DNA from: Streptomyces sp. CB02980
GTDB taxonomy: Bacteria; Actinomycetota; Actinomycetes; Streptomycetales; Streptomycetaceae
DNA length: 64,000 bases
NCBI RefSeq assembly: GCF_014451325.2
Contig: NZ_JACSCH020000015.1
Span: 1-64,000 of the forward strand
Direction: 5' to 3'
In this document: in pieces, positions 26,640 to 36,011 of the stretch
Layout of the letters: each line of letters opens with the position of its first letter
How positions within the stretch are numbered: position 1 is the stretch's first letter
Translations under genes and position numbers: made by a program
The notes under the pieces: model-generated
Told to the model about the DNA's origin: nothing
Databases searched by the model: none
What the model saw: only the letters and a program-made list of their open reading frames with translations

Positions 26640-27731
26640 CTAACGGTGGCCCCGCAGGCGGGCGAGACCGTTGAGGACCGCGCGCCCCCGGGCCGCGAGG
26701 GCCGGCCGGGTGCGGACGAAGCGGTGCACGCGCAGCGGGGGCTCCCGGCGCAGCCAGTGCACCGCGCCCAGCACACCCGGCCGGACGACGGCACCCTCGT
26801 ACACCGTCAACTCCCCCGTCTTCAGGGCGTCCTTGTACTCGGCGGCGCCGCGCCCCAGGTCCAGCATCCCGATCCCGGCGGCGGCCGCGGCCTCGGCCAT
26901 CCGCAGATGGAGGACGAGCCCCGGCGAGTACTTCGCGAACTCGGGGTCGTACGCCGGGAACCAGCAGGACAGCACGGTCCGGGACCGCAGCCCGAAGTGG
27001 GCGGCGATCGGGCGCTCCCCCACGTACAGCACGGACAGGACTCCGGAGCAGCCGGGCGTACGGAGCGTGTGGAGGCGGCGGACGAGCACGCTGATCCACT
27101 CCTGGGCGAAGCGGTCGCCGCGGCCGGTCCTGCGGTACTGGGCGGACTTCCACGCCATGAGGGTGCGCAGGGCCGCCGGATCGCGCTCGTCGAAGACGAA
27201 ACGCACCTCGCCGTCGGCCTGGCGGCCGAGCTTGCGCTCCTTGGCGAGGGTGGTCTTGAGGAACTTGGGCGACTGGACGCGGAGCAGGGCCTCGTAGGCC
27301 GCGTACCCCTCGCCGACGTCGATCACGGGCGAGGCGAACGACTCGGTGGCGGCGCCCTCGAAGACCGGCTGCCCGTCCTCCAGGTTGTCGAACTGCCAGA
27401 CGGCGAGACCACAGGCGCGCAGCAACGCCCGTGCGCCCGGCCGCAGTCCGGAGCGCAGGACCGCTCCCTGACTGTCGGAGACCCCGAAACCGATCGCGCG
27501 GCCCCCGCCGAGCAGGCCCTTCTCGTACGGGAAGAAGCCGACCGGCTCGCCGTCCTCCCACCAGACGGCGACCCGCGAGCGCGGGCGGACCTCGGCGACC
27601 GCGCGGGTGAACTCCGGTTCCATGAAGGGGTTCGCGGGCCCGCCGGCTTTGGCGCGCAGCTCCCGCCATGCCTCGGTCTCGCGCTCGCCCAGCTCCCCCG
27701 GCCGCACGACGCGCACGCTCACAGCACTCAC
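26640..27731 (-). CDS. GNAT-fold N-acyltransferase, CelD/BcsL type
   Basis: 363 residues with two related GNAT-like halves. PVGFFPYEK in the N-terminal half and VGERPIAAHFGLRSR in the C-terminal half mark the acetyltransferase strands; LVLHLRMAEAAAAAGIGMLDLGRG is the typical end of the fold. CelD/BcsL-like proteins accompany cellulose and exopolysaccharide clusters and are thought to acylate sugars or peptides. Start GTG at 27731 is kept; a GTG at 27722 with AGGTGA six bases upstream is equally plausible. Divergent from the kinase-like gene at 27847. A 276-base repeat-bearing gap separates it from the glycosyltransferase. Confidence 0.8.
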   Translation of the reverse strand: MSAVSVRVVRPGELGERETEAWRELRAKAGGPANPFMEPEFTRAVAEVRPRSRVAVWWEDGEPVGFFPYEKGLLGGGRAIGFGVSDSQGAVLRSGLRPGARALLRACGLAVWQFDNLEDGQPVFEGAATESFASPVIDVGEGYAAYEALLRVQSPKFLKTTLAKERKLGRQADGEVRFVFDERDPAALRTLMAWKSAQYRRTGRGDRFAQEWISVLVRRLHTLRTPGCSGVLSVLYVGERPIAAHFGLRSRTVLSCWFPAYDPEFAKYSPGLVLHLRMAEAAAAAGIGMLDLGRGAAEYKDALKTGELTVYEGAVVRPGVLGAVHWLRREPPLRVHRFVRTRPALAARGRAVLNGLARLRGHR

Positions 27732-27846
27732 CTGCCGACCCCCCGGTCTACCCCCTGAGCACTACCAGGACAGGACGGTACCGGTCCGTGGTCACCCGTG
27801 GCAGGGATACTGGGCCTTTCCGTGACCAACCCGTGAAGGAGGGGAC

Positions 27847-28542
27847 ATGACGGGGATCCATGGTGATCAAGAGGCTCGTGAGGTGGCCGAGTTGGAGATC
27901 ATCGGGTGGGGCAGGACCGCGGACGTGTACGCGCTGCCGGGGGACGAGGCGTGGGTCCTGCGGCGCAACCGGGACGGCGGCGGCACTGCGCGGGAGGCCG
28001 AGGTCATGACGCGGCTGGCGCACCAGGGCTACCCGGTCCCGGCGGTGCTGCGCGCGGAGGGGCCCGATCTGGTGATGGAGCGCCTCACCGGGCCCTCGCT
28101 CCTGGACGCCCTGCTGGCCGGCACGTACGAACCGGAGCCGGCGGGCGCGCTGATCGCGGACCTGCTGGCGAGGCTGCACGCGCTGCCGGGGTCGCCGCCG
28201 GCGCATCTGGACCTGCACCCCGGAAACGTCCTTCTGACGCCCGACCGGGGCCCTGTCGTCATCGACTGGGAGACGGCCGAGGAGGGTCACCCGCCGGGCC
28301 TCGACCACGCGATGTCGGCGCTGCTCCTCGCGGAGGTGGCGGTCTCCCCGGCCCCGTACGCCCCGGGCGCCCGGGCGGGCCTGGCCGCGCTCCTGTCGGC
28401 CGCGACGGCCCCGGTCCTGCCGCACGTCGGCACGGCCCGGGTCCGCCGCGCGGCGGACCCGGGCCTGACGGAGGGGGAGGTCGCGGCGCTGGGCGCGGCG
28501 GCGGAACTGGTGACGGAGCTGGCGGCGTCCCGGGCTGCCTGA
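27847..28542 (+). CDS. Aminoglycoside phosphotransferase-like kinase
   Basis: 231 residues, shorter than usual APH proteins (about 260-300). The protein-kinase-like fold shows ADVYALPGDEAWVLRR at the N-lobe and the Brenner motif AHLDLHPGNVLL with catalytic Asp; VVIDWETAEEG supplies the metal-binding Asp. ATG at 27847 follows GGAGGGG. It could phosphorylate a small metabolite or sugar; resistance function is not implied. The compact N-lobe is the odd feature. Single gene with its own terminator. Confidence 0.8.
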   Translation: MTGIHGDQEAREVAELEIIGWGRTADVYALPGDEAWVLRRNRDGGGTAREAEVMTRLAHQGYPVPAVLRAEGPDLVMERLTGPSLLDALLAGTYEPEPAGALIADLLARLHALPGSPPAHLDLHPGNVLLTPDRGPVVIDWETAEEGHPPGLDHAMSALLLAEVAVSPAPYAPGARAGLAALLSAATAPVLPHVGTARVRRAADPGLTEGEVAALGAAAELVTELAASRAA

Positions 28543-28622
28543 GCGGCGAGTTCACACAGTCCGCCGGGCAGCGCCCCCGCGGAAATCCGGTGGCCCGCCG
28601 CCCGGCGCCGTCGGTACCGTCG

Positions 28623-28651
28623 GGGCCCCGCGGACCGCGTCCGCGGGGCCC
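28623..28651 (+). terminator. Terminator after the kinase-like gene
   Basis: Perfect 13-bp stem GGGCCCCGCGGAC with a three-base loop, 80 bases past the stop. Confidence 0.78.
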
Positions 28652-28673
28652 TGCGTGAGAGAGAGTGAACACC

Positions 28674-29030
28674 GTGACCGCCGCCCACCGCCCGACGACG
28701 ACTCTGTGGCGCCCCACCGGCCCGACCGAGCTGGACCTCGTGCGGGAGCTGGAGTGGCGGGCCTGGCCGCCGCGGCTGCCGGAGCAGCCGATCTTCTACC
28801 CGGTCCTCAACGAGGAGTACGCGGTGATGATCGCGCGCGACTGGAACGTCAGGCACGACGGCGCCGGCTTCGTCACGCGCTTCGAGGTCGACACGGAGTT
28901 CCTACGCAGGTACCCGGTCCAGCAGGCGGGCGGGCGGACGATCCTGGAGCTGTGGGTGCCGGCCGAGGAGCTCGACGAGTTCAACGCGCACCTCGTGGGC
29001 GAGATCGAGCTGGTTCACGAGTTCCGCTGA
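28674..29030 (+). CDS. Conserved hypothetical protein (ADP-ribosylation/crystallin J1-annotated family)
   Basis: 118 residues. The segment PRLPEQPIFYPVLNEEYAV and later FVTRFEVDTEFLRRYPVQ match, from memory, a small actinobacterial family often labelled ADP-ribosylation/crystallin J1. No catalytic residues for that chemistry are evident and the label is probably inherited. GTG at 28674 is preferred because GAGAGAG lies nine bases upstream; GTG at 28665 abuts it. Likely cytosolic, function unknown. Confidence 0.65.
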   Translation: MTAAHRPTTTLWRPTGPTELDLVRELEWRAWPPRLPEQPIFYPVLNEEYAVMIARDWNVRHDGAGFVTRFEVDTEFLRRYPVQQAGGRTILELWVPAEELDEFNAHLVGEIELVHEFR

Positions 29031-29054
29031 ACGCCGGCTCGCTAGGGTGCGGTC

Positions 29055-29180
29055 ATGGGAGCACTGACGACCGCCGTACACGAGCGCGAGGAAGCCGCCC
29101 GGTTCCCCGCCCGGCCCGGCGGCTTCGAACGCGAGAACGAGCCCTACGAGCCGCACCTGCAGGTCGGGAGCCACCGATGA
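29055..29180 (+). CDS. 41-residue small protein translationally coupled to a VOC-family gene
   Basis: Opens MGALTTAVHEREEAARFP and ends HLQVGSHR. It is supported by three points: codon bias like neighbouring genes, an ATGA overlap of its stop with the next start, and a TAGGGT element six bases before the ATG that would give a leaderless transcript. It has no known domain and may be the remnant of a longer gene. It may also simply lead ribosomes to the VOC gene. Confidence 0.5.
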   Translation: MGALTTAVHEREEAARFPARPGGFERENEPYEPHLQVGSHR

Positions 29181-29527
29181 CGATCCGCCGCGCGGTCCCC
29201 AACCTCCACACCGCCTCCCCCGGGGAGAACCGCGACTTCTACGCGCTGCTCGGGTTCGAGGCGGTGATGGACCACGGCTGGATCACCACCCTCGCCTCCC
29301 CTTCGGCCCCCACGGCCCAGATCAGCCTGATAACCCACGACCTGACCGCACCGGTCGCCCCGGACCTCAGCGTGGAGGTCGACGACGTGGACGCGGCGTA
29401 CGCGACGGTCCGCGCGTCGGGCGCCGAGATCGTCCACCCCCTGACCGACGAACCCTGGGGCGTGCGGCGCTTCTTCACCCGCGACCCGGACGGCCGTGTG
29501 ATCAACGTCCTGAGCCACCGGTCCTAG
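29177..29527 (+). CDS. Glyoxalase/bleomycin-resistance (VOC) family protein
   Basis: 116 residues, one VOC unit with paired beta-alpha-beta-beta-beta modules. ENRDFYALLGFEAVMDHGW opens it, and AEIVHPLTDEPWGVRRFFTRDPDGRVINV style motifs close it (WGVRRFFTRDPDG). It would bind a metal or a small ligand as a dimer. Start ATG at 29177 overlaps the stop of the 41-residue frame. The substrate is unknown. A weak hairpin (29528-29555) follows before the convergent lipoprotein gene. Confidence 0.82.
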   Translation: MTIRRAVPNLHTASPGENRDFYALLGFEAVMDHGWITTLASPSAPTAQISLITHDLTAPVAPDLSVEVDDVDAAYATVRASGAEIVHPLTDEPWGVRRFFTRDPDGRVINVLSHRS

Positions 29528-29576
29528 GGTGTGTCCTGCCGATCAGGCCGGACACCCCTGGCGTTCCCGGGCCCGG

Positions 29577-30317
29577 TCACGACCCGTTCGGCTTCCGCTT
29601 CACCTCGGTGACGTCCACGCTCTGCGTCACCGGCGCCCCGAAGGGTTCCGCGAGCACCGTGTCGGCGGTCGAGACGACCTCCACGACCAGGTTGTCGATC
29701 ACGCCCGTGGAGCGGAGGTCGAGTCGCACCCGGGGCCTGCCTCCGTGGTCCGGCATCCGGTGAATGGCCTCGGGCAGGTAGTCCAGAGCGATCAGCGCCT
29801 TGCGCAGCTCCGCGTAGTCGGCCGGGCCCGCGCCGTCGAACGCGTTCAGGATGCGATCGACGTGTGCGTGCCCGACGCAGGCGCCGAGAGGGGACAGGAC
29901 CGTCTCCACGGCAGGCTCGGAGGACGGCGGCTCGGTGGCGTCGCCGGGCAGCGGAGCCGGCGGGGCGCTCCGTGTCGGCTGCTCCTCCGGAGCCGGCTCG
30001 GCGAGGTCGTCGGTCGACGGGAGGGCGGGCAACTCGGGCATGGTGCCGGGCTCGCACGTGTTCGTGATGCGGATCTCCAGCGCCATCGACCTGACCGCCG
30101 GGTCGGGGTGCTCCGCCAGGGCTTCCGGCGGGACCATCCGCTCCGGGGTCGCCGTCGGCTTCGGCTTCGCCGTGGCGGTGGCGGTGGCGGTGGTGTCGAC
30201 GGCGGACACCTTCGCCTGGGCCTTGCCCGTGGCGTCCGCGGTACCGCAGGCGGACACGGCCATGCCGCCGAGCGCGGCTGCCAGGACGATCTTCGTGAAG
30301 CGGGTCGCGTTCCTCAT
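29577..30317 (-). CDS. Putative lipoprotein of unknown function
   Basis: 246 residues. The N-terminus has a lipoprotein signal with lipobox VSAC (Cys about residue 24), followed by an Ala/Thr/Pro-rich tether (TATATATAKPKPTATPE). The globular part is about 85-246 with two Cys (NTCEPG and GACVGH) that may pair. No family recognised. ATG at 30317 places the signal peptide correctly; no strong ribosome site is seen. The gene stands alone, convergent with the VOC gene. Confidence 0.7.
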   Translation of the reverse strand: MRNATRFTKIVLAAALGGMAVSACGTADATGKAQAKVSAVDTTATATATAKPKPTATPERMVPPEALAEHPDPAVRSMALEIRITNTCEPGTMPELPALPSTDDLAEPAPEEQPTRSAPPAPLPGDATEPPSSEPAVETVLSPLGACVGHAHVDRILNAFDGAGPADYAELRKALIALDYLPEAIHRMPDHGGRPRVRLDLRSTGVIDNLVVEVVSTADTVLAEPFGAPVTQSVDVTEVKRKPNGS

Positions 30318-30424
30318 GCGGGAATCATGCGAGCGGGCGATGCCCGCCCACATGAGTACCTCTACTCAACGCATCCTGTGATCAACCGGACCGCCCGGCG
30401 CCACTTCGGCGCCTCGTCACGCCC

Positions 30425-31672
30425 TCAGGCCACCCGTACGCCCGCCCGCCAGACCTCCGTCACCAGCGGGACGCCCGGGCGGTACGCCAGGTGCACGTGG
30501 GACGGGGCGTCGAGGAAGGTGAGGTCCGCGCGCGCGCCCGGCGTCAGCCGGCCGACGTCCGTGCGGCGCAGGGCCGCCGCGCCGCCCGCCGTGGCCGACC
30601 AGACCGCCTCGTCCGGGGTCATGCCCATGTCCCGTACCGCGAGGGCGATGCAGAAGGGGACCGAGGACGTGAAGGACGAGCCCGGGTTGCAGTCCGTGGA
30701 CAGGGCGACCGTCACGCCCGCGTCCAGGAGGCGGCGCGCGTTCGGCCACTCCGCGCGGGTGGAGAACTCCGCGCCCGGGAGGAGGGTCGCGACCGTCGAT
30801 CCGTTCGCCAGCGCGTCCACGTCAGCGTCCGTCAGGTGCGTGCAGTGGTCCGCGCTCGCCGCGTCCAGCTCCACCGCGAGCTGGACGCCGGGGCCGTACG
30901 TGAGCTGGTTCGCGTGCACCCGGGGGTGCAGGCCCTTCGCCTTGCCTGCGGTCAGGATCGCGCGCGCCTGGTCGCCGTCGAACGCGCCCTTCTCGCAGAA
31001 GACGTCCACCCAACGGGCGTACGGGGCACACGCGTCCAGCATCTCGCCCGTCACCAGGTCCACGTACGCGGCCGGGTCGTCGGCGTAGTCGGGGGAGACG
31101 ATGTGCGCGCCGAGGTACGTGACCTCGTCGGTGTGCTCGGCCGCGATGCGCAGCGCACGTGCCTCGTCCTCGACCGTGAGGCCGTAGCCCGACTTGGTCT
31201 CGAAGGTCGTCGTGCCCTGGCGGAGGGCCTCGCGGAGGTAGCGGGCGACGTTCGCGGAGAGCTCGGCGTCGGTCGCCGCGCGGGTCGCCGCGACCGTGGT
31301 GCGGATGCCGCCGGCCTTGTAGGGCCGGCCGGACATGCGGGCGCTGAACTCGGCGGTGCGGTCGCCCGCGAAGACGAGGTGGGAGTGGGAGTCCACGAAG
31401 CCGGGGATCACCGCCCGTCCACCGGCGTCGACCCGGTTGTCAGTGGCCGGTGCTTTGCTGGATTCACCGACCCAGACCACGCGGTCGCCGTCCATGACGA
31501 CGGCCGCGTCCTGGATCAGACCCAGGGCACTTCCATCACCGAGGGAGGGATCGTTCGTGACGAGGCTGGCGATGTTGACGATGGCGGTGGCGGTCGTCGC
31601 CACGGCGCTGTTCGCGCTCGTGGGGGCGGAGCTCGCCACCGGGTTGTTCGTCGCCGCGGGTCCGGTGTTCAT
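30425..31672 (-). CDS. hutI: Imidazolonepropionase
   Basis: Hydrolyses imidazolone-5-propionate to N-formimino-L-glutamate in histidine degradation. 415 residues of the amidohydrolase superfamily: metal motif [38 protein letters not shown] and STDCNPGSS. The first about 45 residues are a Thr/Ala/Ser/Asn-rich extension ([17 protein letters not shown]) not needed for the fold. ATG at 31672 with AAGGAG 12 bases upstream (long spacing). Last gene of the hutU-M20-hutF-hutI operon, 26 bases after hutF. Confidence 0.93.
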   Translation of the reverse strand: MNTGPAATNNPVASSAPTSANSAVATTATAIVNIASLVTNDPSLGDGSALGLIQDAAVVMDGDRVVWVGESSKAPATDNRVDAGGRAVIPGFVDSHSHLVFAGDRTAEFSARMSGRPYKAGGIRTTVAATRAATDAELSANVARYLREALRQGTTTFETKSGYGLTVEDEARALRIAAEHTDEVTYLGAHIVSPDYADDPAAYVDLVTGEMLDACAPYARWVDVFCEKGAFDGDQARAILTAGKAKGLHPRVHANQLTYGPGVQLAVELDAASADHCTHLTDADVDALANGSTVATLLPGAEFSTRAEWPNARRLLDAGVTVALSTDCNPGSSFTSSVPFCIALAVRDMGMTPDEAVWSATAGGAAALRRTDVGRLTPGARADLTFLDAPSHVHLAYRPGVPLVTEVWRAGVRVA

Positions 31673-31698
31673 CGTGAGAGGTGTCTCCTTCAGGCGCT

Positions 31699-33039
31699 TC
31701 AGCCGCGCAGTGCGGCGATCGAGTCCGCGAGGGCACGGGGCACGTCCGGCACGGTCTGGTGGACCCCGTCCCGTACGACGTGACGTCCGCCCACGACCGT
31801 GTGCCGGACGTCCGCTGCCGACGCTGCGAATACCGCCGTCTCGGCTGCCAGACGCGGTACCGGTCCCGCTGTCCTGACCGAGTCGAGCGCGATCGTCGTG
31901 AAGTCGGCGAGGGCGCCGGCCTCCAGGGTGCCCGCGTCCGCCCAGCCGAGGGCCGCGTGACCGTCCGCCGTGGCCGCGCGGAGGAGGGCCGCCGCCGTCC
32001 AGTGGCCCCGGGTGCGGGTGCGGAGGCGTTCGTTCAGTTCCATCGCGCGCGCCTCCTCCAGGAGGTCGATCACCGCGTGGCTGTCGCTGCCCAGGGACAG
32101 CGGGGAGCCGGCCCGCTGGAGGGCTACGGCCGGGCCGATGCCGTCGGCCAGGTCCCGTTCCGTCGTGGGGCACATGCACGTGCCGGTGGACGTCGAGCCG
32201 ATCAGGGCGATGTCGGCATCGGTCATGTGGGTGTTGTGGACGCCCGTCGTCCGGGCGCCGAGCACTCCGTGGTCGGCCAGGAGCTGGGTGGGCGTGCGGC
32301 CGTGGGCCGCCAGGCAGGCGTCGTTCTCGGCGGTCTGCTCCGAGAGGTGGACGTGGAGGGGGGCCTGCCGGTCCTGGGCCCAGCGGGCCACCGTCGACAG
32401 CTGGTCCGCCGGGACCGCGCGTACCGAGTGGATCGCCGCCCCGATCCGTACGCCGTCCCGTTCCTTCAGGCCGCTCGCCCGCTCGGCCCAGGCCTCGGCC
32501 GTGCCGTCGGAGAAGCGGAGCTGGTGCCGGTCGGGTGCGGCGCCGAAGCCGGCGGAGAGGTACGCCGTGTCGAGGAGGGTGATGCGGATGCCCGCCTCGC
32601 CGGCGGCGGCGATCAGGGCCTCGCCCATGGCGTTGGGGTCGGCGTACGGGGTGCCGCCGGGCGCGTGGTGGAGGTAGTGGAACTCGCCGACGGCGGTGAT
32701 GCCCGCCAGCGCCATCTCCGCGTACACGGCGCGGGCGAGGGCGAAGTAGCTGTCGGGGGTGAGGCGTTGGGCCACGTTGTACATGACCTCGCGCCAGGTC
32801 CAGAACGTGCCGGAGCCGACCTGGACCGTGCCGCGCAGGGCGCGGTGGAAGGCGTGCGAGTGGGCGTTCGCCAGGCCCGGGATCGTCAGGCCGCGCAGCA
32901 CGACGGCGCCGGGCGGCGGGGCGTCGACCCCGGTGCGGACGGCGGTGACGCGGCCGTCCGAGGAGACCTCGAGGGCCACGCCCGGCTCGACGTTCGTGTC
33001 GAGCCAGGCGTGTTCCAGCCAGTACGTCGTCAGCGGCAC
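31699..33039 (-). CDS. hutF: Formimidoylglutamate deiminase
   Basis: Converts N-formimino-glutamate to N-formyl-glutamate with ammonia release. 446 residues, amidohydrolase superfamily. [12 protein letters not shown] is the metal motif; [23 protein letters not shown] and [10 protein letters not shown] are characteristic of HutF. GTG at 33039 has GAGGAG just upstream and overlaps the end of the M20 gene by 10 bases. Its presence implies the formylglutamate branch, which needs a deformylase; no HutG homologue is in the operon. Confidence 0.9.
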   Translation of the reverse strand: MPLTTYWLEHAWLDTNVEPGVALEVSSDGRVTAVRTGVDAPPPGAVVLRGLTIPGLANAHSHAFHRALRGTVQVGSGTFWTWREVMYNVAQRLTPDSYFALARAVYAEMALAGITAVGEFHYLHHAPGGTPYADPNAMGEALIAAAGEAGIRITLLDTAYLSAGFGAAPDRHQLRFSDGTAEAWAERASGLKERDGVRIGAAIHSVRAVPADQLSTVARWAQDRQAPLHVHLSEQTAENDACLAAHGRTPTQLLADHGVLGARTTGVHNTHMTDADIALIGSTSTGTCMCPTTERDLADGIGPAVALQRAGSPLSLGSDSHAVIDLLEEARAMELNERLRTRTRGHWTAAALLRAATADGHAALGWADAGTLEAGALADFTTIALDSVRTAGPVPRLAAETAVFAASAADVRHTVVGGRHVVRDGVHQTVPDVPRALADSIAALRG

Positions 33040-34247
33040 GCCAGCTCCTCCAGTACGTCGGCGAGTGCGAGGACCCCGGCCACGCAGTCGTCCTCGGCCG
33101 CGAACTCGGCCGGGGAGTGCGAGACGCCGGTGGGGTTCCGTACGAACAGCATGGCGGTCGGAATCGATTCGGAGAGGATTCCCGCGTCGTGTCCGGCACC
33201 GGTACCGAGGACCGGGACCTTTCCGGACTCACCCAGGATCCGGGACAGCTCGTCGCGCAGGGCGTGCGAGAAGTCCACGATCGGGGTGAAGGACTCCCGG
33301 ACGACCGTGAGGTCGATGCCGTGCCGCTGGGCGTAGTCGCGGGCCGCCGTCTCGACGCCCGCCACGACCGTGTCGAGCGCGTCCTGGTCGGCGGCGCGGG
33401 CGTCGAGCCAGCCGCGGACCAGGGACGGGATGGCGTTGACGCCGTTCGGCTCGACCGCGATCTTGCCGAAGGTGGCGACGGCGCCCGCGAGCTCCGCCTC
33501 GCGGCGGGCGGCGAGGACCGTCTCCGCGTAGGTGAGCATCGGGTCGCGGCGGTCGACCAGGCGGGTGGTGCCCGCGTGGTTGGCCTCGCCCGCGAAGTCG
33601 TACCGCCAGCGGCCGTGCGGCCAGATGGAGGAGGCGATGCCGACGGAGTCCCCGGACAGGTCGAGGGCGCGGCCCTGCTCGACGTGGAGTTCGACGAACG
33701 CGCCGATGCGGGAGAGCCGTTCGGGGTCGGCGCCGATGGTCGAGGGGTCGTGGCCGGCCGCCTCCATGGCCTGCGGGAGGCTGATGCCGGAGGCGTCGCG
33801 GAGCTCGTACGCCTGCTCCTTCGTCAGCCGGCCGGCGGTGAGGCGGGAGCCGACGCAGGCGAGGCCGAAGCGGGCGCCCTCTTCGTCGCCGAAGTTGGTG
33901 ATGGCGAGCGGGCGCTTGAACGAGACGCCGCGCGAACGGAGTTCGTCGAGGGCGGCGAAGGCGGAGACGACACCCAGGGGGCCGTCGAAGGCGCCGCCGT
34001 CCGGGACGGAGTCCAGGTGGGAGCCGGTGACGACGGCGTCCCCCGCGGCGGGGTCGCCGAGCCAGGCCCACTGGTTGCCGTTGCGGTCGGTCTCGACGTC
34101 CATGCGGCGGGCCTCGGCCTGCATGCGGAACCAGAGGCGGCAGTCGGCGTCGGCCTCGGTCCAGGCGTAGCGCCGGTAGCCGCCCGAGGCGGCGCTGCGG
34201 CCGATGGGCCGCAGCGACCGCCACATGGCGTCGAAGCTCGCGCTCAC
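33030..34247 (-). CDS. M20-family amidohydrolase (allantoate/N-carbamoyl amidohydrolase type) in the hut operon
   Basis: 405 residues of the allantoate amidohydrolase/beta-ureidopropionase group. Zinc motifs: [43 protein letters not shown] and [10 protein letters not shown] with dimer lid; [11 protein letters not shown] near the end. GTG at 34247 shares GTGA with the hutU stop. Annotation by homology would be allantoate deiminase, but its place between hutU and hutF suggests it hydrolyses N-formyl-L-glutamate to glutamate and formate, the step otherwise done by HutG. That is inference from context. Confidence 0.85.
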   Translation of the reverse strand: MSASFDAMWRSLRPIGRSAASGGYRRYAWTEADADCRLWFRMQAEARRMDVETDRNGNQWAWLGDPAAGDAVVTGSHLDSVPDGGAFDGPLGVVSAFAALDELRSRGVSFKRPLAITNFGDEEGARFGLACVGSRLTAGRLTKEQAYELRDASGISLPQAMEAAGHDPSTIGADPERLSRIGAFVELHVEQGRALDLSGDSVGIASSIWPHGRWRYDFAGEANHAGTTRLVDRRDPMLTYAETVLAARREAELAGAVATFGKIAVEPNGVNAIPSLVRGWLDARAADQDALDTVVAGVETAARDYAQRHGIDLTVVRESFTPIVDFSHALRDELSRILGESGKVPVLGTGAGHDAGILSESIPTAMLFVRNPTGVSHSPAEFAAEDDCVAGVLALADVLEELACR

Positions 34248-35908
34248 GCGTCGTCGCCCTCGCGCATCGGGACGCGGACGCCGCGCTCGTCGGCGACCCG
34301 CTCCGCGATGTCGTAGCCCGCGTCGACGTGGCGGATGACGCCCATGCCGGGGTCGTTCGTCAGGACGCGGCGGATCTTCTCGCCCGCGAGCTTCGTGCCG
34401 TCGGCCACCGAGACCTGACCGGCGTGGATGGAACGGCCCATGCCGACGCCGCCGCCGTGGTGGATGGAGACCCAGGACGCGCCGGAGGCGACGTTCACCA
34501 TGGCGTTGAGGAGCGGCCAGTCGGCGATGGCGTCGGAGCCGTCGAGCATGGCCTCGGTCTCGCGGTACGGGGAGGCCACCGAGCCGCAGTCGAGGTGGTC
34601 GCGGCCGATCGCGAGGGGCGCGGCGAGGGTGCCGTTGCCGACCATGTCGTTGAACATGTCGCCGGCCTTGTCGCGCTCGCCCTGGCCGAGCCAGCAGATG
34701 CGGGCGGGCAGGCCCTGGAAGTGGACGCGCTCGCCGGCCATCTTGATCCAGCGGTGCAGGGACTCGTTCTCCGGGAAGAGGTCGAGGATCGCCTTGTCCG
34801 TCTTGTGGATGTCCGAGGCCTCGCCGGACAGGGCCGCCCAGCGGAACGGGCCCTTGCCCTCGCAGAACAGCGGGCGGATGTACGCCGGGACGAAGCCGGG
34901 GAAGGCGAACGCGCGGTCGTAACCGGCCAGCTGGGCCTCGCCGCGGATCGAGTTGCCGTAGTCGAAGACCTCGGCGCCCGCGTCCATGAAGCCGACCATG
35001 GCCTCGACGTGCTTGGCCATCGACTCGCGGGCGCGGGTCGTGAACCCGGCCGGGTCCTTGGCGGCGGCGTCGGCCATGTCGTCGAAGGCGATGCCGACCG
35101 GGAGGTAGGCGAGCGGGTCGTGGGCGCTCGTCTGGTCGGTGACGATGTCGATCGGGGCGCCCTCGGCGAGCATCTGCGGGAGCAGCTCGGCGGCGTTGCC
35201 GAGGAGGCCGATGGAGAGCGGGCGGCGGGCGTCGCGGGCCTCGGTCGCCAGCTGGAGGGCGTGGGCCGGGTTGTCGGCCTTGACGTCCAGGTAGCGGTGC
35301 TCGATGCGGCGCTCGATGGCGCGCGGGTCGACGTCGATGCAGATCGCGACGCCGTCGTTCATCGTCACGGCGAGGGGCTGGGCGCCGCCCATGCCGCCGA
35401 GGCCGGCGGTGAGGGTGATCGTGCCGGCCAGGGTGCCGTTGAACTTCTTGGCCGCGACGGCCGCGAAGGTCTCGTACGTGCCCTGGAGGATGCCCTGGGT
35501 GCCGATGTAGATCCAGGACCCGGCGGTCATCTGGCCGTACATGGTGAGGCCGAGCTGCTCCAGGCGCCGGAACTCCTCCCAGTTGGCCCAGTCGCCGACC
35601 AGGTTGGAGTTGGCGATGAGGACGCGCGGGGCCCACTCGTGGGTCTGCATGACGCCGACGGGGCGGCCGGACTGGACGAGCATCGTCTCGTCCTGCTTCA
35701 GCGTCCGGAGCGTGCGGACCATGGCGTCGAAGGAGCGCCAGTCGCGGGCGGCCTTGCCGGTGCCGCCGTAGACGACGAGCTTGTCGGGGTGCTCGGCGAC
35801 CTCGGGGTCGAGGTTGTTCTGGAGCATCCGGAGGGCGGCCTCCTGCTGCCACCCCAGGGCGCTCAGTTCCGTACCGCGCGGGGCCCGTACGGGGCGGGGT
35901 CCTGACAT
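34244..35908 (-). CDS. hutU: Urocanate hydratase
   Basis: Adds water to urocanate using tightly bound NAD+ as electrophile to give imidazolonepropionate. 554 residues, near the family length. [16 protein letters not shown] is the NAD motif; [15 protein letters not shown] holds the conserved Cys of the active site, and [19 protein letters not shown] is the signature near the C-terminus. ATG at 35908 has GGAGG about eight bases upstream. First gene of the operon; hutH is not in the window. Confidence 0.95.
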   Translation of the reverse strand: MSGPRPVRAPRGTELSALGWQQEAALRMLQNNLDPEVAEHPDKLVVYGGTGKAARDWRSFDAMVRTLRTLKQDETMLVQSGRPVGVMQTHEWAPRVLIANSNLVGDWANWEEFRRLEQLGLTMYGQMTAGSWIYIGTQGILQGTYETFAAVAAKKFNGTLAGTITLTAGLGGMGGAQPLAVTMNDGVAICIDVDPRAIERRIEHRYLDVKADNPAHALQLATEARDARRPLSIGLLGNAAELLPQMLAEGAPIDIVTDQTSAHDPLAYLPVGIAFDDMADAAAKDPAGFTTRARESMAKHVEAMVGFMDAGAEVFDYGNSIRGEAQLAGYDRAFAFPGFVPAYIRPLFCEGKGPFRWAALSGEASDIHKTDKAILDLFPENESLHRWIKMAGERVHFQGLPARICWLGQGERDKAGDMFNDMVGNGTLAAPLAIGRDHLDCGSVASPYRETEAMLDGSDAIADWPLLNAMVNVASGASWVSIHHGGGVGMGRSIHAGQVSVADGTKLAGEKIRRVLTNDPGMGVIRHVDAGYDIAERVADERGVRVPMREGDDA

Positions 35909-35943
35909 GGCGGTGCCTCCTCGAATGTCGTTCAGATATTCAC

Positions 35944-35972
35944 ATCCTGGCGTCTTGAATAGTTGTAGTCAA
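35944..35972 (-). promoter_or_regulatory. hutU: Promoter of the hut operon with overlapping inverted repeat
   Basis: TTGACT (35972-35967) and CAGGAT (35949-35944) lie 17 bases apart on the minus strand, giving a leader of about 29 bases. GTTGTAGTCAAC overlaps the -35 as a 4-bp inverted repeat around TAGT; the wider TTGA..TCAA symmetry spans 18 bases, a plausible repressor site. Confidence 0.65.
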
Positions 35973-36011
35973 CAGCTGCGGGGCCGCACGTCCCGGTGAT
36001 GGGATGGACAC

